Source: Cryptomeria japonica
Lineage: Eukaryota > Streptophyta > Pinopsida > Cupressales > Cupressaceae
Direction of reading: 5' to 3'
Length of the DNA: 64,000 nucleotides
Assembly (NCBI RefSeq): GCF_030272615.1
Contig: NC_081408.1
Coordinates: forward strand, 399,679,889-399,743,888
The position numbers and the translations under genes are program-made. Below, piece after piece: positions 56,412 to 64,000 of the stretch; position 1 is the stretch's first letter, and each line of letters starts with the position of its first letter. The notes below the pieces were generated by a model that saw nothing but the letters and a program-made list of their open reading frames with translations, did no database searches and was not told where the DNA came from.

Positions 56412-58154
56412 GTGATGGGGAAAACGGGAAGCAGTAGTTCAACAAGAAGCCAAGTGAAAAACAAAATGTACCTAACCGAATTGGTTAAAACACCAGGTTT
56501 CACTGATGAATACCATGATATTTATGACCCTGCTATTCATGGTGAAAAGCGTATCATAGATATTAGATATACATTGTCTAGTAAGGCGGCAGATACATCC
56601 AGGGCAAAATTTTCTGTTTTCAACCCAATGTTACAAAAAATAACAAATAAAATCGCATCGTGGGATGTTGGATTGGGAAGCATGGTGTTACCTGAAGTAT
56701 TCCCTTGCCCTGATTTTGTCATGGTCTGCGCTGAAAATTATGATGAAGATAAAAAAGCAATTGTCAATAAAAATACAAAAGAGGAAATTCTATCCATAAA
56801 CGAGGGAGAATTTGCTCGTTTGTTGAACCTAGAATTTGAAGCCCAAAATTCAAACGTCCAAATTGACCTTGAAAAGCTGGCAGGGAATTATGAGAGTCTC
56901 GATCCAAGTCGCAGAGATTCATTTATCAAAGGTCTAATAAAGATTGGTACTGGTATTGTGTTGGATCAGAATCATAAGCCTCCTTATGATTCTAAATTTT
57001 TTGTTCCATGGGTTGAGGACAGTATTTCCTTGCTGTCGTTTTGCCTGGGATTGGAAAATGATAGGGAAGTGGGTGCAAGCCTTCTTGAAATGATTTATAA
57101 TATCCATTGTGCAAGTCAGCCAGTAAGATATAATTTTATTGATCACATTGTAAAATCCATGCAAAAACAATTACTTATGATCAAAAAAGGTTCCTGTAAG
57201 ACATTTAGGTTCTCATCCTACTTGTGCTATCTCCTTCTATCCAAGTATCGTGCAATATTTGAGACCAACAAGATTCAAATTGTGAGCTATAAGATTGATG
57301 AGAAGACTGGGAAGAGAACATGCTATCCAATATATGATTGGAGCCCAAAGATAAGGATGCATGATAACAGAAAGAACTACAACCATTTTGTAGACTTCTT
57401 TTTGGCACCAATGTATAATGAAATTACAAGCACTCCAATGTCTAGGTTGCCTATGTCTTGTAGAGATTGCATTCAACTCGGAAGTCAAATAGAATTGGCT
57501 GACTGGTTCTTCATGGAAGAATTCACTGTGTTAAGGTTTTACGGATCGACAGCAAAACCATACAGACTTCCAATACATGTGACAGAGAGGGTATTTGCAT
57601 TGGAGTATGTACGACAATTGGAGAGCACAGATAGGCACTTCCATGGTCAGCAAAAGAAGAGCATATTTCCTTCCTTGCCTTTCTCATGTGGAGGGTTCAC
57701 ATTTGAGAGAAAAGCATTCATTGTGGCACATGATTTCTTGACAGTTTTTAACTTTGGTGACGAGGGTCTCTGGCAGTATGATCCAATCGGTGTAGTTCAA
57801 GCAAGGCTTAAGAAAAATGGGAACTCTTCAGCGTTATGTCAACATGAAAGTAAACCATTGCTAGAAAAGCTTAGAAACAAGGACTCCTGGGATGAGGTTA
57901 AAAAAGAGATGGAGAAAATTGCAGCTGACAATAACATTTCAAATGAAGAAATTTCATCACAAATTATGGAGGGCCAGGGCAATGAGGGCATCCAAAATAG
58001 GAGGTCTTACAATTTCTACATAAAATTTGCTAATCCATCTAAGAAAACTATTCACAAATCAATTTTGCACGAATGTAAAGAGAATTGCTGGACTCAAACC
58101 AAAATAAATGATTTTTGGACTATGAGGTTTTCCTCTAACAACTGCAGAATTTGA
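56412..58154 (+). CDS. N-terminal part of a large unknown protein; relative of the LTR-resident ORF
   Basis: An open frame of 580 codons, the longest in the window, starting MMGKTGSSSSTRS. It shares an ordered set of motifs with the ORF inside the Tat-like LTRs: LPEVFPCPDFVMVCAENYD (there PCPELVIACMNIYD), FRFSSYLCY (there FYMSSYLFY), EFTVLRFYGSTAKPYRLP (there RFTYIRVGGFEGEPFKLP) and VRQLESTDRHF (there CRQLAHIDKRL). No enzymatic motif or membrane segment is evident. The frame ends in SSNNCRI-stop, but the next frame continues the sequence (LTTAEFESIDEDAEF), so a frameshift lies near 58128 and this is probably one protein with the downstream pieces. Loosely reminiscent of transposon-associated plant domains, but I cannot name the family. 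Confidence 0.65.
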   Translation: MMGKTGSSSSTRSQVKNKMYLTELVKTPGFTDEYHDIYDPAIHGEKRIIDIRYTLSSKAADTSRAKFSVFNPMLQKITNKIASWDVGLGSMVLPEVFPCPDFVMVCAENYDEDKKAIVNKNTKEEILSINEGEFARLLNLEFEAQNSNVQIDLEKLAGNYESLDPSRRDSFIKGLIKIGTGIVLDQNHKPPYDSKFFVPWVEDSISLLSFCLGLENDREVGASLLEMIYNIHCASQPVRYNFIDHIVKSMQKQLLMIKKGSCKTFRFSSYLCYLLLSKYRAIFETNKIQIVSYKIDEKTGKRTCYPIYDWSPKIRMHDNRKNYNHFVDFFLAPMYNEITSTPMSRLPMSCRDCIQLGSQIELADWFFMEEFTVLRFYGSTAKPYRLPIHVTERVFALEYVRQLESTDRHFHGQQKKSIFPSLPFSCGGFTFERKAFIVAHDFLTVFNFGDEGLWQYDPIGVVQARLKKNGNSSALCQHESKPLLEKLRNKDSWDEVKKEMEKIAADNNISNEEISSQIMEGQGNEGIQNRRSYNFYIKFANPSKKTIHKSILHECKENCWTQTKINDFWTMRFSSNNCRI

Positions 58155-59286
58155 GAGCATCGACGAGGATGCAGAGTTTAACAAATTGTGGGATATGGAG
58201 CATGGTGGGACTGAAGGTGATGATGATGAGCATGAGGTTGTCATTGAGCCCCCTCCAACAACTACTACAATGCCTAAAATATTAGGTGGAGTCAGTGAGT
58301 CCATGAAAGACAAATATAGCAAAGGGGCAAACCTTGTGGAAAAAATGGGTTTTGAAGGTGGTGGTCTAGGTCCCAGAGGAGAGGGCATTTGGTATCCACT
58401 TCAGGTACAACTTCCATCACAGTCAAAATCAAAAGGTCCTTATAAACCAGTCATTGGACTTGATTCTTCAGATTCATCAGGGATAGGTACTACTCATTAC
58501 CCTCAGGGTCCACCTACATTTGTTTCTGGTTCAAATCCACAACCACCACTACATCATGGTATTCCCATTGGTGGTGAATTAAGTGCCACTGCCACTGGAG
58601 GGGAATCTGGGGATAATAATCCTATTATTGTTCAGTCAAGTGCCGTTGTGATTGGTGGGTCAAAATCAAAAGGTCCTTATAAACCAGTCATTGGACTTGA
58701 TTTTTCAGATTCGTCACCGATAGGTACTACTCATTACCCTCAGAATCCACCTACATTTGTTTCAGGTTCAAATCCACAACCACCACCACATCATGGTATT
58801 CCCATTGGTGGTGAATCAAGTGCCACTGCCACTGGTGGGGAATCTGGGGATAGTATTCCTATTATTGTTCAGTCAAGTGCCACTGTGATTGGTGATGTTG
58901 GCATGGGTACTACTACTGATACTAGTTGTCTTGGTGTTGGACAAGGGCAACAACAAAATATCTCTCGCAAGAGGCCACTAGAGGTAGATACTCAATCTCA
59001 TACTATTGAGAATCCTATATCAAGTGCCATTGACACTACAAATCAATCATTTGCAGCTTCAGATCACACACCTCAAAAGACTATGAAAACTACACATGAA
59101 AGTGTCAGTGGGAGTGGGACAGCATCAGGAACTGTTGTTGGTAATCCTAATCCTGGTCAAGCATTAGTTAAAACCACAGGAATAAGTGGAACTGGAGCCT
59201 ATGGTATTCCTATGTCACCTTTCAAACATTCAATTGCTTCAGCAAGCCCAGATTTTCAATTTCATGATTACTATGAAAAATTATGA
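58132..59286 (+). CDS. Middle part of the 56412 locus: G-patch domain and duplicated Ser/Thr/Gly-rich region
   Basis: The frame from about 58132 continues the preceding domain (TTAEFESIDEDAEFNKLWD), then has an acidic stretch. It is followed by GANLVEKMGFEGGGLGPRG-x-GI, which has the spacing and glycines of a G-patch, a short RNA-binding or helicase-activating motif. Two 79-residue direct repeats follow (KGPYKPVIGLD, GTTHYPQ-x-PPTFVSGSNPQPP, HHGIPIGGE, TATGGESGD), then a Ser/Thr-rich segment. The frame ends FHDYYEKL-stop; one base fewer in the A-run at about 59276 would join it to the next piece. Two of the three frame breaks in this locus fall in A-runs, so sequencing error is possible. Confidence 0.6.
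   Translation, partial: PLTTAEFESIDEDAEFNKLWDMEHGGTEGDDDEHEVVIEPPPTTTTMPKILGGVSESMKDKYSKGANLVEKMGFEGGGLGPRGEGIWYPLQVQLPSQSKSKGPYKPVIGLDSSDSSGIGTTHYPQGPPTFVSGSNPQPPLHHGIPIGGELSATATGGESGDNNPIIVQSSAVVIGGSKSKGPYKPVIGLDFSDSSPIGTTHYPQNPPTFVSGSNPQPPPHHGIPIGGESSATATGGESGDSIPIIVQSSATVIGDVGMGTTTDTSCLGVGQGQQQNISRKRPLEVDTQSHTIENPISSAIDTTNQSFAASDHTPQKTMKTTHESVSGSGTASGTVVGNPNPGQALVKTTGISGTGAYGIPMSPFKHSIASASPDFQFHDYYEKL
58423..58894 (+). repeat. Intragenic direct repeat, 237-bp period (79 codons)
   Basis: 58423-58659 and 58660-58894 are nearly identical, starting TCAAAATCAAAAGGTCCTTA. The period is a multiple of three, so the reading frame is preserved. Confidence 0.9.
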
Positions 59287-60211
59287 ACACACAACAAAAA
59301 CAAATAAAGAAAAAAAGAAAGCATTTCATAAGAATTCCATGTCTGAAGTTGTAAATGAACAACCTGCAAGGAACAGGGTATTTCCAACATATGACCCACA
59401 GAAAGATATGATGGAGTTCATGGTTGTTATGCCCCCGGACACATCTAAAGATAAAAATCCACCACATAGTCAGATAGATCCCTCTCAATTTCAAGTTAGC
59501 ACCCTCCAAATCGATTTTTCCAAAGTACATAATGTGGACAAAATTAGTGTGTCAAAAAGGACTAACAAAGTCTACACTTCACTGCTAAAGGTGGAGAGAG
59601 AAAAAAATAAACTGGAGAAACAAATAGAAAAGTTATAGGCAGACCTGGAAAATGAAAAATCAAGGAGGAAAGCAGCAGATAGCAAGTGCAATGAATTACA
59701 AAAAAGGATAAAAAATTCGGGCTCTGCAGTAGAAATTGCAGAGCAGGACAAGAAGGATGCAGAATTGAAGGACCTGACAAAAAAACTGGCTAAAAGTAGT
59801 AAAAAAATTGTTGAGGAAAAAGCCAGTTTTCAAAAATTATACAGAAGTTATGAGTCTGCTGCCGCTGAAATGAAAAAATTACAGGACCTATTGGATCATG
59901 GGAAGGAAAAAGAAAAACATTTGCAACAGGAAGTAGAGGAAGAAAGAAAAAACTGTGCACAAATGAAAGAAGACCTGCACAATGCAAATGATAAAATAAA
60001 AACTTTGGATGATAGATTCAAAGATAATATGAAAAATACAACGAAGTATATACAAGAAAATATTTGGCGGGAAATAATGCAGAGGAGTGAGAAGTTGTGT
60101 GAATGGTTTCAATTGACTGAAAGTATGAGACAAATTTTTATAAAAATCAAACGACACTATGAGAAGAGCACACATGTTTATTCAAAAGAGGAAATGGCAA
60201 AAAGATTCTGA
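59276..60211 (+). CDS. Coiled-coil part of the 56412 locus
   Basis: One frame runs from KTNKEKKKAFHKNS (about 59300) to KEEMAKRF at 60211, interrupted by a single TAG at 59636-59638. Heptad-like, Lys/Glu-rich sequence dominates: VEREKNKLEKQIEKL, EKSRRKAADSKCNELQ, AAAEMKKLQDLLDHGKEKEK, LQQEVEEERKNCAQMKEDL. This is a long coiled coil, so the protein probably oligomerises or acts as a scaffold. The charged tail of the LTR-resident ORF has a comparable position and composition, although I could not align it residue by residue. Confidence 0.55.
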
Positions 60212-60213
60212 AA

Positions 60214-60708
60214 GTAGTCTACAGTTCCAGTGACAGCTACTTGGCATCTAAGGGAATTAAGAGCCGCATTGATGCCACAGTTAAGACATCATCTATCATT
60301 CAAAAATGCCAGAAGCTAAGGGAAACATCAGAAGTTATGGATAGTTGTGGACAAAAGATAATGAAGCTGTAAGAAAATAAAAATAATTTGATTAAACTTG
60401 GTTTGCCTAAGCCTGTTGACACAGAAAATAAATTCATTGGAGAAGAAGCTTACAAAGAAATCATGGAGAAAAAAATGAAGTCTGATTTAGACTTGCTTCC
60501 AAAGGACACAACTCCCAAAAGCTTTCTAGAATTCATCCAACCATTTACAACTCTAAATTCGCTATTGGATGAAATAGTGATGTCAAGTAAATCTTCTAAA
60601 TATGGAATGTTGACGAAGTTGGAGTTGACTTTCCATAGTTTACAGAATATTGACCTTCCATCAGACGAAGAGTGGAGCACCCTACAAAAACTGGCACAAA
60701 ATTCTTAA
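60214..60708 (+). CDS. C-terminal part of the 56412 locus
   Basis: Frame +1 relative to the window from about 60196: SSSDSYLASKGIKSRIDATV, ETSEVMDSCGQKIMKL, a TAA at 60370-60372, then 60388-60708 open (KLGLPKPVDTENKFIGEEAY, PKDTTPKSFLEFIQPF, DLPSDEEWSTLQKLAQNS). One extra A in the AAAAA run at about 60199 would join it to the coiled-coil frame. No known domain. With a TAG and a TAA in the locus it may be a recently decayed gene. Confidence 0.5.
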
Positions 60709-61746
60709 GAATCATAGTATGTATTGCACAATTTTCTTCTTTTATTCTTAATTTCAAGGGTTTTTTTTTTCCTGTTTGCTATTTTGCTAATCCAGCCTAT
60801 GAATCTAATTTATGAGTAGGAAAAAAATAGCACTTGCTATTGCTATTTTGCTAATCCAGCCTATGTATCTATGATGCACACTACAAAACTTAAGCCAGTA
60901 AATTTGTATTATCAAATTCTCCCTTGCTTTAACATTTATGCATTTCTCTATTTCTGATTAGTAGGTTTTAGGCACTCCTATAGCTAGTATCTATGTTTAA
61001 TTTGTCATGACTCATGGCGTGAATTAATATTTAATTTTGAACTCTGTTTTTTGAATAGGAGACATCAAACACGTAGCAGATGTTAAATTGCTAATACGGC
61101 CTCTGATGGCCATATAAATATGTGCAGAGTTTGTGATTTTGATGTTCGGTGTTCACATGTTGCAAACTTGCAATTCGACCTGAAGCTGTTGTTGCTCCCT
61201 TGTTTCTATAAAAGGGAATTCAGGGTCATTTGCAATTTTGCAAAGGGTTCTGAAACTTTGTATTCACTTTTGCATGGACATTGGAGAATCACATAGGAGT
61301 TGTTGTTGCTCTCTTGTTTCTATAAAAGGGAATTCAGGGTCATTTGCAAAGGGTTCTGAAACTTTGTATTCACTTTTGCAATTGGCATGTAGAATCACAC
61401 AGATTGGTGTATTACTATTGAATGAAATGTATCATATGGCTATATTTTGAAAGAATTAATGAAAATCTAAGTTCTCGACATGTGTATTACTATTGAATGA
61501 AATTTATCATATGGTTCTGAAATATATCACACAGATTTGAGACTCAAACATGTATAAATAAACAATAAACATCTCTGTATCAATAAACTGATTATGGTTT
61601 TTTTATTATTATGCTATTTTAAATCTGGAAATAAAAAGTTGAAAAATAAAATTACAAATCAATATTAAATTCTAATTGCAAAAAGTAATATGCTTTTGTA
61701 AAATGAATGATGAGATACAGTAATAAGATTAATAAATACCAATCTC
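60709..61746. other. Convergent intergenic region with small direct duplications
   Basis: Lies between the 3' ends of the 56412 locus and the transposase. TTTGCTATTTTGCTAATCC followed by AGCCTATG is duplicated at about 60775 and 60840. A unit of about 113 bp containing TGTTTCTATAAAAGGGAATT, then CAGGGTCATTTGCAA and TTCTGAAACTTTGTATTCAC, is duplicated at 61187-61410. GTGTATTACTATTGAATGAA recurs at 61408 and 61481. Confidence 0.7.
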
Positions 61747-64000
61747 TTACATTTGCCATTCATCCTCATCAAATTTAGTGCTTTCTTGATTCTCGTATGT
61801 GGTTTCTTTACTTTGAGACTGAGTCTGCATATCTTCGCCGAACAACATCTCAATGCTACCAGTAGGTCCACTAGTCCCACTGGCACTTTGGTTTGAAGTG
61901 TTGCCCAAACCTCTTCTTTCACATTTGGACCTCCAGATTTGCAGTGCCCTATCGTAAGGAAAAGTGTGGACATTATACCTAGATGTATAGAGCCTCAAGC
62001 AATTTTCCAAATTTTTGTCTAGTTTGTTTCTTAGCTTTGATTTTAGGAACCCCAAAGCATTGAAAACTCTCTCATCTTCCACCGAACCCAATATCATGGT
62101 AAGACATAAAGCAGCAAGCTTCACATATTCTGGCATTGAATCACGCAAGGATGCGTTCTCAGCTATATATTTCCAAACCCTTGTTACTGATCCCTCTTCG
62201 CGGGGGTTCTCCATTTTGGCATATTGTTGTTTCTTAGTGTATGCAAAACGAGATGATTGCTCTCGAAGATGAGTTTCGTCTAATATTCCATTTATAGTTA
62301 CTCCATTCAATTCTTTGGATGTGCAAAATTGTTTTATCAAAGTCAGTAGCTTAATTCGAAAATCAGATGCGCTGTTGAGGCTCCAATAATGAGGAAACAC
62401 AATAGACATGGCTTCGAGTAGGTTGTTAGGAGGGAATCTGCTTCTAATTTCTGAGGAAAGATCATATGCAATTTTCTTCATAGAAGTAGTTACAGTCTCA
62501 ACAATCTTGTCGAAATCTTCCTTTGTAACTCTTGCTAGTTTCTTCCTGGGGCGCTTTCCTGGTTCCTCGGGGTCAACCGTGGCATAGAAGTGCATTGGTA
62601 TCTCAACTCCCCGTACATTGGCACATACCTCCCCGTCTGCACCGATTTGTAAAAAGTTATCAGGATTGTTCAAATCAGTGAGTGTCCGCCACTTAACAAA
62701 TTTTTCATCAGATAGTGTTGGTTCATTTCGATAGAGATTGTCGAGGGTCATGCATGTCATCTTACACAGCGTAGCATATTCTACAATATACAGAGCTCTT
62801 TTTTGGGTAGCTTTCATAATATTCCTCATTTCCTCTAGCATGGGCAGAAGAGCTGCTAAAGTTAAGAGTGTCTCTAAATTACTTAACCTGCCAAGAAGTT
62901 CAGGAAATTTCGGTTGATCTGATTCGTCGCGAGTTGTGTGAAATAGTCCAATCAAGGATGGATATTCTGAAAACACTCGATGCGCTGGACCATCCAAAGA
63001 GATCCATCTGGTATCATTATCCTTGAGAAGCTTGTTCCCATCAGTTAATCCATCAGCAAAGTTTTGAAATTCCATAAATCGCTTGGGACTTCGACAAAAG
63101 TGTGAGTAGAGCTCTCTGATTAAAATTTCAATTTTTTTAACCGAAGCAAACTTGCTCACAATTTCAAAAGCTAAATTCATTTTGTGAGCCATGCAGTGAA
63201 TTGCAGTAATGTACGGTGCAAATGAAGTTTCAATATTTGTACAAAGACCGTTCCTGTGACCTTGCATTACTGAAGCTCCATTTGCTCCAACACAAACCAA
63301 TTTTTTGGCTACCGTCATATCATCCATACCTCCATATTCAATTAAACTTCTTTTTACTAGTTGAAATAAATTTTCCGCTGTCGCACTCTCCTTCATTTTA
63401 GCAACAGATAGTAGATGAGGTTGGCGGGTATGATTCTCTATAGTATAAACATGCATGCATACCCATTAAGTATTGTCTACTATCGTAACTTCGTCTAAAG
63501 AAAATGCAATGAAGTTTGACTCTCTTATTTTTTCCTGTAGATCTTCTATTTCAACCTCAGCAAGACAACTTGCCCATTCCCATCCACTGTTTACTGACCA
63601 GTGTCTATTAGGATAGTTAGGAACTTTCAAAAAGTGTAATAAACCACTAGTTGATGGGAAATCTGTCATAGCACGCCCTCTGCTCAAAATATGAAAAACA
63701 ACGCTTAACTGAACAACTTTTCCCAGTTGTTCTATTTGCATTGCTTTTCCAAAAGCAGCTTCAATAGAACCTTTAACTTCAACAGGCTTCGTCTGTAATT
63801 TCTCATGAAAATAATACTCTTCGGCATTCCTCACATGCTTACATTCATTCTTTGTTTTCCATCTTATCAATGATTTTTCAACCTCGTCTATCATTTGTTT
63901 TTCATAAACTTTACTCATATGCTTTTCTATGGTGTCAAATTTTAGCTGCAACCTAATTTTCTTATTATTTTTCCAAGTGCAAATCTTACACCTGCATTCT
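61747..64000 (-). pseudogene. hAT-superfamily transposase, ZNF862-like, 5' end outside window
   Basis: One minus-strand frame runs from the right edge to the TAA near 61747, with a single internal stop (TAA at 63466-63468, where CAA would fit). The N-terminal part reads CRCKICTWKNNKKIRLQLKF then DTIEKHMSKVYEKQM, a TTF/ZNF862-type zinc finger. The catalytic region has FIAFSLDEVTIVDNT before the stop, CVGANGASVMQGHRNG, IHCMAHKMNLAFEIV and DNDTRWISLDGP. The C-terminal hAT dimerisation region is AALCLTMILGSVEDERVFNA followed by LGFLKSKLRNKLDKNLENCL. It is opposite in strand to the 56412 locus and would be the transposase of the surrounding element. Confidence 0.82.

Larger units (their letters stand above)
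51252..64000. mobile_element. Giant gene-carrying hAT-like element (family member 2), right end outside window
   Basis: Begins TAGGGATAACTTTAAGAAAC, matching the left terminus of the 36390 element (CAGGGAAAACTTTAAGAAAC), and continues with CCCCCC...GTGTAAAA and TGGCGAA as that element does. It interrupts the integrase of the second Ty3 element; the 8 bp before it are GTTGGTGA. From here to the edge there is no return to Ty3 sequence. Instead there are two related unknown genes, a multidomain locus and a hAT-type transposase on the minus strand. The single-element reading is inference, because the right terminus is not visible. Confidence 0.55.

Noticed and set aside
56412-58154. Naming the N-terminal domain a plant mobile domain
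   Set aside because: The size and transposon association fit, but I could not find the defining residues with confidence, so no family name is given.

Overview
The window is a stretch of a large, repeat-rich seed-plant nuclear genome. A gymnosperm (conifer-like) source is likely but not proven. The signs are intergenic DNA built almost wholly of nested transposable elements, LTRs of nearly 5 kb, a plant-type LINE, Ty3 and Ty1 elements, a CACTA element, hAT-like DNA transposons, and fragments of plant genes (BEL1-like, ATG2-like, alternative NAD(P)H dehydrogenase, histone H3). I see no conventional intact host gene. Nearly all coding sequence is element-borne and most is broken by stops and frameshifts.

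Layout. (1) 1-2690 and about 17130-17880, minus strand: parts of an L1-type LINE (RT, thumb and zinc-binding tail on the left, endonuclease on the right). (2) 2706-16093, between those parts: a 13.4-kb CACTA element with matching termini, an ATG target duplication and arrayed subterminal repeats. It carries single spliced-exon fragments of histone H3, an NDA-type dehydrogenase and ATG2, and an organelle-like tRNA-Val. A 3.1-kb non-autonomous LTR element (7473-10561, TSD CCTAA) is nested in it. (3) 17880-23605: unassigned DNA with a BEL1-like fragment near 19.7 kb. (4) 23611-42096: an 18.5-kb Tat/Ogre-like Ty3 element (TSD ATACG) with 4.9-kb LTRs. Each LTR holds a degraded, unfamiliar long ORF. 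The right LTR is interrupted by a 2.7-kb hAT-like element (36390-39069, 8-bp TSD). (5) 43423-44136: a Ty3 remnant on the minus strand. (6) About 44140-51251: a second Ty3 element, interrupted by an internally deleted copia element (45093-47522, TSD GAGAC) and truncated at 51252. (7) 51252 to beyond the right edge: what I read as a giant second member of the hAT-like family.

The most interesting structure is this right-hand 12.7 kb. It opens with the same terminal sequence and TGGCGA subterminal repeats as the small element at 36390. It contains two paralogous unknown genes (52301-52876 plus, 53485-54186 minus), a tandem array of roughly 216-305-bp units, a long multidomain locus (56412-60708: unknown N-terminal domain, G-patch, duplicated Ser/Thr/Gly-rich segment, coiled coil), and a hAT/ZNF862-type transposase on the minus strand running off the edge. 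The N-terminal domain of the 56412 locus is recognisably homologous to the ORF inside the Tat-like LTRs, so one unnamed protein family appears in two unrelated types of mobile element.

All calls rest on reading motifs, termini and target duplications by eye. No alignment or database search was run.
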